Assembly (NCBI RefSeq): GCF_000426225.1
Contig: NZ_AUEY01000007.1
Location: 1 to 64,000, forward strand
Direction of reading: 5' to 3'
Length of the DNA: 64,000 nucleotides
DNA from: Desulforegula conservatrix Mb1Pa
GTDB lineage: Bacteria; Desulfobacterota; Desulfobacteria; Desulfobacterales; Desulforegulaceae
Position numbers and translations under genes: made by a program. Below the pieces are notes generated by a model, which searched no databases, was not told where the DNA came from, and saw nothing but the letters and a program-made list of their open reading frames with translations. Of this stretch, positions 54,001 through 62,992 are shown piece after piece. The first letter of the stretch is position 1, and each line of letters begins with the position of its first letter.

Positions 54001-54103
54001 AGGTCATGCTGTAAAAAGAGAGGACCAATATGGCCATTATCACAACAGATAAAATGCAGAGAGACAAGAGTACTTTTGTTCTTATGCTTAGTTGTTCGGT
54101 CAT
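51017..54103 (-). CDS. CHASE4/PAS hybrid sensor histidine kinase
   Basis: 1028 residues from the ATG at 54103; an upstream start at 54157 would add 18 residues without a ribosome site. Layout: membrane helix (about 10-30), a periplasmic CHASE4 domain with NDWSAWDDTYVFIED, a second helix (about 265-290), HAMP, two or more PAS domains (LDAIDCGVISADMADHRVLNIN...; EFFEQDLTGDFISDPKGRIIECN...), HisKA with GGIAHDFNNILSAIMGH (phospho-His), an ATPase domain (NICTNAMDAM, GMGLSVVHGI) and a C-terminal receiver (VLVVEDEAIILEML; VMTDLSMP; FLKKPI). A hybrid kinase whose receiver needs a phosphotransfer partner elsewhere. The sensed signal is unknown. Confidence 0.93.
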   Translation of the reverse strand: MTEQLSIRTKVLLSLCILSVVIMAILVLSFYSMTFRSIKSFELENADMNIKRVNHEINILKTNLSSLCNDWSAWDDTYVFIEDKNQEFIDENLNDKTISNIKTNVIVFLNNKSEVVHVNFLNPLTQASAPFPDDLLERILKEKKLLKHNKLDSKSESFFLYSEMPVLLISRPIRTSNYTGPIKGTLIFGRIFSNEVLEEFEKNLGLNISVLPGKPELKDNLKFVEHKTDDEFQTAFISIKNTGNSQAYIFQKDSNGLDSFALSISIPREFATKVLGEAVIYFVIVLFSSFILLAFLLFFIDKSVLSPLFNLSRSARNIASKGDFSSRLEIAKGKEFGLLSTSLNEMLESLEKYYLDHMKDRDALMESEAYLARLLDAIDCGVISADMADHRVLNINQAGMEMTGYSKEEIIGRKYSEIISDVSGGHSASAAAKSRGVYTCEGLIFKNTGVSLHVLKSITPLKRRDGEVLIISFVDISILKATEEMIRKNEAVYREFFEQDLTGDFISDPKGRIIECNIAFANIFGYDSVSEIMNIDANELYILSESRTQLLEILKKEKKLKGIKWTMRKKNGDPVYLIGNIIGVFDDDGVFVQMRGYLFDETERIMLEKALRQAYKMEAIGTLAGGIAHDFNNILSAIMGHAELCQITTDPDSAFSDRLEKIIQATKRAKSLVKQILTFSTRKEIEKHTVEVGAAVKEALNLVKSSIPSIIEIRTEISSHSSVSADPNHIHQIVINICTNAMDAMSGENKGILEVAVDDVYLDNNNDVMAKYGDYVRISISDTGHGMTPDTIDRIFDPFFTTRQKLGKTGMGLSVVHGIIKSLDGAIRVESEPGEGALFEVFLPLLEVKESVHPVLMKNSNIINLFTEYDTSDHDIIKASEHSETGHLSEVGGVTEENKLKKKYTVLVVEDEAIILEMLTEMIKNMGFSVIAQQNPLHAIEFFKSSPESVDIVMTDLSMPEIGGEKLSEEIFSISPYTPVVICSGFSSKKYAEEANLKGPRIFLKKPIVSGVLSNTLKEICEYMEKKK

Positions 54104-54274
54104 GAGGCCACGCTTGATTGAAAAATGATTAAGATAAAAGGTGATCAATAAAAACATGTATTATTATAACTTAAAATAATACATGTTTAATTTAGCATAT
54201 TACATACGGACAGGCCACTTATTACTATTAATATTCCGGGGAACAAGAGCTTGATTATGGAATCAGTCTGGCAG

Positions 54275-56239
54275 TTATTTTTTTCTTCCAGCAACGAATT
54301 TTCTAACCATTGTCGTAAATTCAGAAATATTTTCTTTATTTGACGTGACATTTGCGTATTTTAGAAAAATATATTTATTAATTATTGGCTCAGCGGTATT
54401 TTTCAAATCAGGCCTCTCAATACGAATCCTTTCTAAAAACTCGAATGGGCCTTCATTATTGTATTTATTTAATCCGATCCTTCCCATTTTGTGGCAAAAT
54501 TCAATCCATGCCCAGGCTATGGGGTCTTTTTTTTTCAATGGATCGCGAAACCTGATTTTCCATGATACAAGAAAAATGGCAATTCCTGAAAACAGCATAA
54601 TAAAAATTATATAGAGTGCGCCGCTGACTCTGGTTGAATTTATACCAATGGATTCGAAGAAACTCTTCTGCTTATTGTATGTATATCCTATGACAAAACT
54701 GTTCCATCCATGATTGATATAGTCCAATATATTTGCGGTTTTTTTCCATAAGGTACCTATAAATCTGTTTTCAGGCAGAGTCATCAACACCGGCATTTCA
54801 TCAACAGGAACCGCAGAAGATAATCCTCTTGTAAATATGTCAGGAGCAACCACGGATGTAGGATCAATTATTGTCCAGCCTTTGTTTTCGAGAAAAACCT
54901 CTACCCAGGCATGAGCCTTATCCTGCGTGACTGTTATATGACCGCCAACAGGATTAAGATTACCTCCAAGATAACCGCCAACAACCCTGGCCGGAATTCC
55001 TGATGCTCGCATAAGAAAAGTAAACGCAGACGCGTAATGCTCACAATATCCCTTTTTTGTTGAAAACAGGAACTCATCAACTGAATCGGCAGTAAGGAGT
55101 TTTGGAGGCCTAAGTGAATATGAAAAACCGCCATTCCTTAAAAAATCAAGCGCGGCACCTATAATTCGAGTCTGGGAAGAAAATTCGCTTTTCCATCTAC
55201 TCCCCAGTTTTAAAGACAGATAATTGCCCGATTTCGGTAGGGCCCAAAATTCCTCGCCAGGACTTATCAAGGCCAGCTCATTGCAAGATTCTTCTGAAAG
55301 AACTGTGTATTTTAGCCTTTCAGTTATAATACTTTTTGACTTAAGAGTTCCGTCAGTCTGGATTTCTGATCCTTGGGGCGCTTTTACAGGGCATCCTGAG
55401 ACAAACATATAACGGCTGTTACTCGGTTCAAGAGTAATTACATATTCATATTGAGCCTCGCTTTTTGAAGAATATTCAGGAAAAGCATACGCCATTGATT
55501 TTTTCCAGGCCCGTCCGTCAAAATTTCCAAAAACCAGCCCTTTCCAGTAGAGCTTGTTAACAGGAGGTTTTTTGTCTTTAAAATCGACCCTGAATGCTAA
55601 TTCTCCTGTTAAAGCCAGATCGCTCAAGGCTCCGGGCACAAGCGTATCTGAAAAACCAGCCTTACCTGAGTTGATTCTGAATCCTTTCCACAATGTTCCC
55701 TGTATTCTAGGGAAAAAAACAAACATGATGATCATCAATGGGAGAGCACGTATCAAAAGAGCCCCTGATATCCTGATGCATCTGCCAGGCTCAAGGGACT
55801 TCTGTGTATAAAAAACAAGGACGGAGGTTGTTATAAATACGGAAATAAACATGTAAAAGGTCATCATTACTGAGCTGGAAAACAGCAGATTTGATATTAT
55901 AATAAAATATATAATAAATACGGTTATGATCAGATCCCGCCGGTTTTTTATTTCAAGGAGCTTAAGACTTGTCATTACACATATGAGACCAACTCCTGCA
56001 TCCTGACCAAGAACAGTTCTGTATTCAGAGAGTATTCCTGCGATGCCTGCCAGCGTAAGAAGAACCAAAATCCATTTTTTCGCCTGGTATGACACCCGGA
56101 TGGAATGCCCGGTAAAGGAATATCCCCAGAAAAAGATGCACCAGACCATTATCCACCAAGGCAGCCTTTGGAAATGAGGAATGGTGGCAATGATAATGGA
56201 AATTGTAAGGGGTTTTAAATCCAGGGCATCATTATTCAT
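54275..56239 (-). CDS. TgpA-type transmembrane transglutaminase-like protein
   Basis: 654 residues. The N-terminal DUF3488-like region has about six membrane helices (for example WWIMVWCIFFWGYSF). The transglutaminase core has the catalytic Cys in KKGYCEHYASAF (near 400), His in AHAWVE and Asp in IIDPTSV. One more membrane helix near 555 and a cytosolic tail follow. TgpA-like proteins usually sit beside DUF58 and MoxR genes; here they are missing. The upstream gene is the hybrid kinase in the other direction of transcription flow (same strand, further left), and no operon partner is close. The role is thought to be cell-envelope peptide processing; here unproven. Confidence 0.87.
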   Translation of the reverse strand: MNNDALDLKPLTISIIIATIPHFQRLPWWIMVWCIFFWGYSFTGHSIRVSYQAKKWILVLLTLAGIAGILSEYRTVLGQDAGVGLICVMTSLKLLEIKNRRDLIITVFIIYFIIISNLLFSSSVMMTFYMFISVFITTSVLVFYTQKSLEPGRCIRISGALLIRALPLMIIMFVFFPRIQGTLWKGFRINSGKAGFSDTLVPGALSDLALTGELAFRVDFKDKKPPVNKLYWKGLVFGNFDGRAWKKSMAYAFPEYSSKSEAQYEYVITLEPSNSRYMFVSGCPVKAPQGSEIQTDGTLKSKSIITERLKYTVLSEESCNELALISPGEEFWALPKSGNYLSLKLGSRWKSEFSSQTRIIGAALDFLRNGGFSYSLRPPKLLTADSVDEFLFSTKKGYCEHYASAFTFLMRASGIPARVVGGYLGGNLNPVGGHITVTQDKAHAWVEVFLENKGWTIIDPTSVVAPDIFTRGLSSAVPVDEMPVLMTLPENRFIGTLWKKTANILDYINHGWNSFVIGYTYNKQKSFFESIGINSTRVSGALYIIFIMLFSGIAIFLVSWKIRFRDPLKKKDPIAWAWIEFCHKMGRIGLNKYNNEGPFEFLERIRIERPDLKNTAEPIINKYIFLKYANVTSNKENISEFTTMVRKFVAGRKK

Positions 56240-56428
56240 GAGGATTCCAGTATGGAACGGGTTAACTCAAAAACTTCAGCCGCTTTTTGAGCGTTGCTTA
56301 TGCTTAAGCATGTGTTCGGAGGTAAAACTGATAACCAAAATTCAGCAAATATTGGTGACTTATGTGAATTATACTATTATTCTAAAAGGATATTTAAAGG
56401 TTTTGCAAATTTTTTTTCAAAAAGAAGT

Positions 56429-56588
56429 ATAACAAGTTCACAAAAAGTTCTGTTTCCGACATTCCGGCTGGGCCTGTCCCGGTGAAAACCAGGGGCCTGA
56501 ATCCAGAAACATCTGAAAATACAAAGATGCAGGATCAAGTACGGCATGACGAGGAAGCCCTTTTTCTGACTTTTGGGTAGACCATCAA
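56429..56588 (-). repeat. MITE family copy, long-loop subtype
   Basis: Reverse orientation: AACAAGTTCACAAAAAGTTC to TTTTGGGTAGACCATCAA, with the expanded stem (GGGCCTGTCCCGGTGAAAACC) and GATCAAGTACGGCATGAC. It occupies most of the 56240-56695 spacer. The rest is AT-rich without clear signals. Confidence 0.85.
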
Positions 56589-56695
56589 GAAGAACATGCT
56601 AAAAATCATTCTATTGTTTGTTGACATGGCTTGTCCTTTTTGAGAATGTCCAATCATCCTGATTGATAATTATAACCCCAAATGTGAGTGATGCC

Positions 56696-59623
56696 ATGGC
56701 TGAACACATTGAAAATGTGCGCTGGCAGTCTTTTGTGGTGCGCATAATTCTGCCCACCATATTGACTATTGTCCTGTTTATATTAGCAATTTACCTTTTC
56801 ATAGTTCCGACTATAGAACGTAATAGTATGGACCGCAAAAGGGAAATGATCCAGGAATTAACAACATCAGCCTGGAACATTCTTGCAAATTTTGAACATG
56901 AAGAAAAAAAGGGCCTTTTCACGAGGGAAGAAGCCCAGCAGCAAGCAATGGAACAGATAAAAAATCTTCATTATGGCCATCAGATGAAAGACTACTTCTG
57001 GATTAACGACATGACTCCGCGCATGGTCATTCATCCTTACAGAAATGAGTTGAACGGAAAAGATCTCACAGATTACACAGACCCTGAAGGGAAGCATGTA
57101 TTCATAATAATGCGTGACCTTGTCCGCCAGAACGGCTCAGGTTTTGTACAGTATATGTGGCAGTGGAAAGATGATGAAACACGTGTCGCGCCCAAATTAT
57201 CATATGTAAAAGGATTTGAGCCCTGGGGATGGATCATCGGGACAGGCATATACATTGACGATATAAAACATGAAATATCTGTGATTACAAAAAATGTAAT
57301 CCATATATCGCTTATAATCATGGCCATAATGTCACTTCTTCTGACTTCCATAATCATTCAGCATTTTAAAACAGAAAAAAGAAGAAGCGTAGCAGAAAAA
57401 GCTTTAAGGGCGTCTGAAGAAAAATACCGTACGCTTGTTGAATCAGCGTCCGAAGGTATGCTCATGGCAATGGATGGGAAATATATCTATTCAAACCAGA
57501 CCATTGCAAAACTGCTCGGATATAATCAGGCTGAATTCGGCAATCTGCGAATAGATGAAATTTTTGCAAATAATCCAAGGCATCCCGGATATCAGATTGT
57601 CAGGGATTTCATTGATGGAAAGAAAACATCGGAGCGCACCGAAGCCCAGCTCGTTACAAAATCAGGAGAAATCAAGGATGTAATTATCTCCACTTCAGAC
57701 ATTTTCATTGATGGCAAAGATGGCTTCATAGCAGTTGTGACAGACATCACAACAAGAAAAATGGCTGAAAAGGCACTCGGCGCAAGCGAGGAAAAATTCA
57801 GAACCATTACCAACAATCTCAATGTCGGTGTTTTCAGACTTTCAACCGGAGACAAGGCTCGTTTTGTTGAAGCCAACCCGGCCATGATAAGAATATTCGG
57901 TTTCCCGGACAAGGACACGCTTCTTAATCAGACCGTTTCGGAGCTTTACGTATCCGATGACGACATGAAGAGGATTGCCGTCAAATCCGCAGGAGGAACT
58001 CTTGACAGGGAAATTGTGAATTTCAAAAGATATGACGGCACTGTTTTCTCAGCTGCAATATGGGCAACTGCCGGCAAGAAAAAAGATGGAAGAATCATAT
58101 ATTTTGACGGTATCATTGATGATGTTACGGAGGTCATGGACAGAGAAAGACAAAGAGACAGGCAGTTCAGTGAAATGCAGACTGCCCTGCTCTTCCTCAA
58201 TCAACCCATTGAAACACTGCCACTTGAAAAAACGATTGAGTGTTCAATTGATACTTCAGTCATAGATGCGGCAAAAATAATGAACCGCGACAATACTGAC
58301 GTACTTCTAGTTAAAGATTCAACAAACAAGTCAGTCGGCGTTATTACGGATGGAGACATGAGGCGCAATATTGTGGGGAACTCCGATATGCTGAATGTCC
58401 CTGTAAGCAGAATAATGTCTTCTCCTGTTGTCACAGTTCCTTCATACAGCTGCATATTCGAAGCCGGTATGATGATGGGACAGAATGGAATCTCCCATGT
58501 TTTTGTGACTGACAGAGACGGCAGGATAGAAGGGGTTTTAAGCAGTGACAGCATTGTACCTCTTCAGAAATATTCTCCGGCAGTTCTCCTCAAAGCAATC
58601 CAGAACGCCACAACATGGCAGGAAATGGTGGCCCAGAAAAGCGCCCTTCCATACATAATCACAAACCTCATAAATATCGGCGCAAAACCCCAGCACATAA
58701 ACCACATAAACACCGTGGTCGCAGACACGTTGATGAACAAGCTTATTGAATTCGCGATAGAAGAACTCGGCCCTCCTCCTGTAAAATTCGCTTTTCTTGT
58801 ATTCGGAAGTGTCGCCCGTAAAGAGCAGACCATTAAAACAGATCAGGATAATGCCATTGTGTATGAAGACGTCCCGCATGAGGATGCACACAGTGTACAG
58901 AGCTATTTCATGACATTTGGCGAAAAGGTTTGCGGATGGCTTGACGCAGCCGGTTATTATTTCTGTGACGGAGATGTAATGGCCAAAAATGCGAAATGGT
59001 GCCAGCCTATTTCTGTGTGGAAAAAGTATTTTACATCCTGGGTCACAACAGGAACTGCAGAAGATCTTCTTCAGACAAAAATCATGTTTGATTTCAGATG
59101 CACCTATGGCGAGTATGAATATGCGAGCCAGCTAAGAAATCATCTCCATGAAATATTGGCTAAAACCCCAAGGTTTTTCCAGCTTCTTGCTCGTAACGTC
59201 CTTCTAATAAGTCCGCCCCTCGGCTTTTTCGGAAATTTTGTAACAGTTCCGGTGGGTGACTCAGGAAAAGGGTTTGACATAAAAAGCTCAATGATTCCGA
59301 TTGTTGACTACGCCCGTATTTACGCTCTCCAGCATAAAATGGAAGAGACAAATACCCTGGATAGACTCAATGAGCTTTACAGGCGGAATCTGATGTCTAA
59401 ACAGAATTACCATGAAATGATCCAGGCTTATACATATCTGATGCAGATACGCCTCAGAACCCAGTCAGAAGCAATTTCAGAAGGAAATACCCCGGGAAAT
59501 TACATAAGGCCGCATGACCTTTCTTTTATTGAACAGAGACTTTTAAAGGAAATTTTCTCCCAGACCAAAAACTTTCAGGTCCGCCTGAGTTATGACTTCA
59601 CGGGACAGATGGAAGGCATTTAA
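56696..59623 (+). CDS. Cache-PAS-PAS-CBS-CBS-DUF294 nucleotidyltransferase-type signalling protein
   Basis: 975 residues from the ATG at 56696 (the TTG at 56663 only adds 11 residues). Order: membrane helix (about 12-36), sCache_2 sensor with YFWINDMTPRMVIHPY (about 95) and FEPWGWIIGTGIYI, second helix (about 200-218), two PAS domains (about 225-345, 355-475), a CBS pair (about 505-620), a DUF294 nucleotidyltransferase with VFGSVARKEQTIKTDQDNAIVYED near 700 and a C-terminal DUF294_C domain. The catalytic-type GS...DxD motif appears intact, so it could transfer nucleotides onto an unknown target in response to an external ligand. It shares TAATG with the next gene. Confidence 0.88.
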   Translation: MAEHIENVRWQSFVVRIILPTILTIVLFILAIYLFIVPTIERNSMDRKREMIQELTTSAWNILANFEHEEKKGLFTREEAQQQAMEQIKNLHYGHQMKDYFWINDMTPRMVIHPYRNELNGKDLTDYTDPEGKHVFIIMRDLVRQNGSGFVQYMWQWKDDETRVAPKLSYVKGFEPWGWIIGTGIYIDDIKHEISVITKNVIHISLIIMAIMSLLLTSIIIQHFKTEKRRSVAEKALRASEEKYRTLVESASEGMLMAMDGKYIYSNQTIAKLLGYNQAEFGNLRIDEIFANNPRHPGYQIVRDFIDGKKTSERTEAQLVTKSGEIKDVIISTSDIFIDGKDGFIAVVTDITTRKMAEKALGASEEKFRTITNNLNVGVFRLSTGDKARFVEANPAMIRIFGFPDKDTLLNQTVSELYVSDDDMKRIAVKSAGGTLDREIVNFKRYDGTVFSAAIWATAGKKKDGRIIYFDGIIDDVTEVMDRERQRDRQFSEMQTALLFLNQPIETLPLEKTIECSIDTSVIDAAKIMNRDNTDVLLVKDSTNKSVGVITDGDMRRNIVGNSDMLNVPVSRIMSSPVVTVPSYSCIFEAGMMMGQNGISHVFVTDRDGRIEGVLSSDSIVPLQKYSPAVLLKAIQNATTWQEMVAQKSALPYIITNLINIGAKPQHINHINTVVADTLMNKLIEFAIEELGPPPVKFAFLVFGSVARKEQTIKTDQDNAIVYEDVPHEDAHSVQSYFMTFGEKVCGWLDAAGYYFCDGDVMAKNAKWCQPISVWKKYFTSWVTTGTAEDLLQTKIMFDFRCTYGEYEYASQLRNHLHEILAKTPRFFQLLARNVLLISPPLGFFGNFVTVPVGDSGKGFDIKSSMIPIVDYARIYALQHKMEETNTLDRLNELYRRNLMSKQNYHEMIQAYTYLMQIRLRTQSEAISEGNTPGNYIRPHDLSFIEQRLLKEIFSQTKNFQVRLSYDFTGQMEGI

Positions 59624-60375
59624 TGATTCTTTTTATATCAGATACGCATTGTGCCTATCATCTTATTAATGAACAAATTGAATATGCACAGGAAGAACTG
59701 GCAATACCTGTTTCCTGTGTTATCCATCTAGGTGATTTCGGAATTTTCAGACCCCAGCTTTACGATTTTTTCATAAGAAAGAATGGAAGTTTTTTAAAAC
59801 CTGTCTACTTTATAGAAGGAAATCACGAAGACTTTGACGCCTTTGATTCATTAATGAAAAAATACAACAATGTTTACTTCACATATCTTTCCAGATCCGT
59901 TGTGACTGAAATTGAGGGTTACAAATTCCTGAGCCTGGGCGGGTCAGCATATATGGATGCCATGACAACCCCCACAGCATCAGTGATTAAAGACCATCAT
60001 ATTGATGACTGCCTTGAAATTCATTCTGAGGGAGTTGATATAATAATAACCCATGACTGTCCACAGGGCATAGGAGTGCCAAACAGCCCTGGCCTTGAAG
60101 TTTACGGACAGACAGGCTTTGCCAGGGGCGATGAACTTGCCAGGCATTTCTCTCCTAAATTATGGATATTCGGCCATCATCATAAATGGTTCGAACTTGA
60201 GAAGGGAAACACCAGATATCTCGGTTTGAGCGGAAGCAGAAGAGGATTCGCCCTGCTTGGGGAAAACTACGAGTGCATGATCATAAACCATCATATCCCC
60301 TTTAAAAAGCCATCTTTTTTGAGTAAAGCCCTCACTTTTTTGAGAATATTAAGACCTAACGGGCCTTCGCATTAA
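59623..60375 (+). CDS. Metallophosphoesterase
   Basis: 250 residues. The calcineurin-type metal ligands are all readable: ISDTH (start), HLGDFG (near 43), EGNHED (near 69), ITHDCP (near 145) and FGHHH (near 186). The stop of the preceding nucleotidyltransferase-type protein and this ATG overlap as TAATG, so translation is coupled. The pair looks like an add/remove module: a nucleotidyltransferase-type protein and a phosphoesterase. Substrate not recognisable. Cytoplasmic, no signal peptide. Confidence 0.88.
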   Translation: MILFISDTHCAYHLINEQIEYAQEELAIPVSCVIHLGDFGIFRPQLYDFFIRKNGSFLKPVYFIEGNHEDFDAFDSLMKKYNNVYFTYLSRSVVTEIEGYKFLSLGGSAYMDAMTTPTASVIKDHHIDDCLEIHSEGVDIIITHDCPQGIGVPNSPGLEVYGQTGFARGDELARHFSPKLWIFGHHHKWFELEKGNTRYLGLSGSRRGFALLGENYECMIINHHIPFKKPSFLSKALTFLRILRPNGPSH

Positions 60376-60490
60376 TGTGTCTTTTCACTGCAATAAATCC
60401 CAAATTTATTTTCCATTTGAACGGCTTTGGACTTATTCCAATTTAAAATCAAAAGTAACTATTCACTAAATATGAAATTCAAGCTTTTAA

Positions 60491-60528
60491 AAGGACGCTT
60501 TTTTAAAAAAAAGCTTAGCAAAAAACTT
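60491..60528 (+). repeat. Second palindromic repeat family copy
   Basis: AGGACGCTTTTTTAAAAAAAAG, CTTAGCAAAAAACTT. Its neighbouring hairpin at 60608-60637 has the same spacing as in the 36322/36448 copy. The 72-codon frame at 60427-60645 across this region is judged a chance reading of the repeat. Confidence 0.6.
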
Positions 60529-60607
60529 CAGGTTTTGGATTTGTTGCCTGAATCCGTTGTGCATAACTTTCTTGAAAATATCATAAAAAAGTTTTTGGGA
60601 AAGGTCT

Positions 60608-60637
60608 GGAAAACACTTTTTACAAAAAGGGTTTTCC
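60608..60637. terminator. Hairpin related to the one at 36448
   Basis: GGAAAAC-a-CTTTTT (60608-60621) pairs with AAAAAG-g-GTTTTCC (60624-60637), 13 base pairs with one A-G mismatch. Both hairpins follow AAAGTTTTTG. It is terminator-like and lies between convergent genes. Confidence 0.55.
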
Positions 60638-60691
60638 AAGAATAAAGCCATCCCTAAAAAAACTAACTGAATAGTTGCAATCAAAATAACA

Positions 60692-60811
60692 TTGATTTGC
60701 ATGGCCTCAGCGTCACGCCGGACTTGATCGGGCATCCAGTGTTTTCAGTCATTTCTGGATTCCGGCCTGCGCTGGGATGACGGGAATCGGACTTTTTGCT
60801 ACCTTGTCAAA
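60692..60811 (+). repeat. MITE family copy
   Basis: TTGATTTGCATGGCC at the left, GGACTTTTTGCTACCTTGTCAA at the right, with internal CGCCGGACTTGATCGGGCATC and TTCCGGCCTGCGCTGGGATG. The left end is slightly decayed. It sits between the metallophosphoesterase and the U32 family gene. Confidence 0.85.
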
Positions 60812-60842
60812 TATTGGGAACTGTATGAAATAAAAAATGAAA

Positions 60843-62675
60843 TCATATGCGCCTGATATACATCTCGCATTTTTTGCAGTCGTGAATGATCCTGAATTTA
60901 TAATTTTTGTGTTCGATATAAAAGCCGTCAGCATTATTGGCTTTTTTAAGACACAGCCCCGTATTTTTAAGAATGCAGTGGCGGGAATACATAAGAAAGG
61001 AATCGGGCTGATCAACAGAAATTTCATACGCCGGCTCAATTTCCTTGATTCCGTGCCTTATGTAGAAATCCCTTGCCTTTTGATTTGAAACATTGGCTGA
61101 GTAATCAAGTTTCTGCACGCCTTTTTCATCAAAAAAAACAAAAGAATCAGCAATAATAGATCTTTTTGGCTGAACAAGACAGACAGCCGAGCATCTTGCC
61201 TTTCCCATTTCAGCCACAAGCGCCCTTCTCATCTCGTTCATTATTTTAAGCTGGATAAAATAAGGTCGGGATTCAATTTTAAGCCCCATTTTATAAAAAA
61301 TGGAGTCGCCAAATTTTGAAAGCTGATTTTCGATATTTCTTATTGCAGATTCGGGCTTTTCCGCAGGTATCTTTTCACATTCTATGTGAACACTTGAATA
61401 AATCCCATTCTCGTCTGTCGCTGACAGAGCAAAACCATCCTGTGTTTCATAGAATTTTATGTTAAGGCCGATTCGTCTTTCACAAGTCTTTTGTGAAGCA
61501 AGTATTTTCAGAAACCCGTGATCCCTGTTCCTGAAAACAGTCATTCCGTTTTGAACAGTTTTAAAAATATTAAAGGATGGATAAATCCTGCCGTTGTCAT
61601 TTTTATCGACCTGGAATCCTGTAAGAATGCCTTCGTCATTCACAAAACAGAGACCATCATTATTTGATATTTTTTCTTTTGTGTCTATTTCTATGAAATC
61701 CCTGCTTACTTTTGATACTTTTCCGATCTCCTTCCCAAGCGATTTAGGCGTATTTATTGAAAAGACTGACTCTTCACCATTTTTATTAAAAAACGAATTA
61801 AGGCCTCTGTTGAATGTTCTGTATGGATCAGGCTCAAAAAAGAAAAAAGTTCTGCCTGATGATGAAGCTCCAATATCTTTATTTCCTTCAAATATGCTAT
61901 CAAGCTTTCTTCTGTAAAAAGCCGTGATATTTTTTACATAATCCTCATCCTTGAGCCTTCCTTCAATTTTAAATGACGTAATACCCGCATCAATCATATC
62001 CTTAAGATAATCAGACCTGTCCATATCCTTTAAAGAAAGAAGGTGCCTGTCCTTTAGAAGAAATCCCCCTGCTCCGTTCCTGAGATCCCATTTCAGTCTG
62101 CATGGCTGGCCGCACTCTCCCCGGTTTGCGCTCCTGCCTCCAATATGCTGGCTCATATAGCATCTGCCGCTGTAGCTGTAACAGGCAGCACCATGAACAA
62201 AGGCTTCAAGATCAACAGTGGTTTCAGATCTGATTTTTCTGATTTCATCAATTGAAAGTTCCCTGGCTAGGATAACCCTGTCAAAACCTGATTTTTCAAG
62301 GGATAGAATTTTTTCATGCAAACGGTTATCAGTCTGGGTACTTGCAAAAAGCCTTATTGGAGGCAGATTCATTTCCATATAAGCCATATCCTGAACGATA
62401 ATAGCGCTGACCCCTGCGTTCCATGCTTCCCTTACCATTTCCTCAGCCTCTTTAAGTTCGGAATCCATAAGTATGGTGTTAAGGGTCAGATATATATCAA
62501 CATTGAATCTGTTTCCGTAAGTGACAAGCTTTTCAATATCAGACATGCTGTTTCCCGCAGATTTTCTGGCTCCGAATCTTGAAGCTCCAATATATACCGC
62601 ATCAGCTCCATGATTAATTGCGGCAATTCCGCACTCCGTATTTTTTGCAGGAGACAGCAATTCAATTTTCTTCAT
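60843..62675 (-). CDS. U32 family peptidase-like protein
   Basis: 610 residues from the ATG at 62675, where the family consensus start MKKIELLSPAKN begins. A longer frame to 62747 would run into a MITE. The first half is a TIM-barrel-like domain with CYSYSGRCYMSQHIGGRSANRGECGQPCR (a cysteine-rich U32 signature, possibly an iron-sulfur site), and later there is a DUF3656-like half with repeated strands. E. coli homologues RlhA/TrhP hydroxylate RNA and need iron-sulfur assembly, so an RNA-modifying role is possible; the peptidase name is historic. Nothing is seen on the same strand upstream apart from the MITE. Confidence 0.87.
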   Translation of the reverse strand: MKKIELLSPAKNTECGIAAINHGADAVYIGASRFGARKSAGNSMSDIEKLVTYGNRFNVDIYLTLNTILMDSELKEAEEMVREAWNAGVSAIIVQDMAYMEMNLPPIRLFASTQTDNRLHEKILSLEKSGFDRVILARELSIDEIRKIRSETTVDLEAFVHGAACYSYSGRCYMSQHIGGRSANRGECGQPCRLKWDLRNGAGGFLLKDRHLLSLKDMDRSDYLKDMIDAGITSFKIEGRLKDEDYVKNITAFYRRKLDSIFEGNKDIGASSSGRTFFFFEPDPYRTFNRGLNSFFNKNGEESVFSINTPKSLGKEIGKVSKVSRDFIEIDTKEKISNNDGLCFVNDEGILTGFQVDKNDNGRIYPSFNIFKTVQNGMTVFRNRDHGFLKILASQKTCERRIGLNIKFYETQDGFALSATDENGIYSSVHIECEKIPAEKPESAIRNIENQLSKFGDSIFYKMGLKIESRPYFIQLKIMNEMRRALVAEMGKARCSAVCLVQPKRSIIADSFVFFDEKGVQKLDYSANVSNQKARDFYIRHGIKEIEPAYEISVDQPDSFLMYSRHCILKNTGLCLKKANNADGFYIEHKNYKFRIIHDCKKCEMYIRRI

Positions 62676-62707
62676 TTTAAATACACCCATGACCCAGATT
62701 AAATCTT

Positions 62708-62840
62708 GATGGACTCGCAAAAAGTATAGAAATGGCTTAAACGTCATGCCGGACTTGATCCGGCATCTTTGTAATTTCAGTCACTTCTGGATTCCGGCCT
62801 GCGCCGGAATGAAGGTAATCGGACTTTTTGCGAGTCCATC
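62708..62840 (+). mobile_element. MITE reference copy with perfect ends and target duplication
   Basis: GATGGACTCGCAAAAAGT (62708-62725) and its exact inverse ACTTTTTGCGAGTCCATC (62823-62840). Flanked by ATCTT on both sides (62703-62707, 62841-62845), a 5-base target-site duplication. Two internal palindromes: TGCCGGACTTGATCCGGCA and TTCCGGCCTGCGCCGGAA. It has no coding capacity, so it would need a transposase supplied in trans. It is the least decayed copy of the family in the window. Confidence 0.88.
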
Positions 62841-62992
62841 ATCTTATAAAACAATGATAAACCTCTTTACTCATAGTATCTGCAGAATACAAACTGTAAA
62901 GCAAACTGACAGACCTATTTCCGCGATTTTTCCTCCAAAACACAACAGGCTGATTTTATTAATATTAATCAAATAACAACAAAGACCTGACC

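Noticed and set aside
60427-60645. 72-codon plus-strand frame rich in Lys and Phe
   Set aside because: Overlaps two palindromic repeats, and its KKK/FFK composition reflects their A/T tracts.
7960-62845. CRISPR array interpretation of the many short repeats
   Set aside because: Copies are dispersed and in both orientations, with inverted ends and unrelated flanks, not regularly spaced direct repeats.
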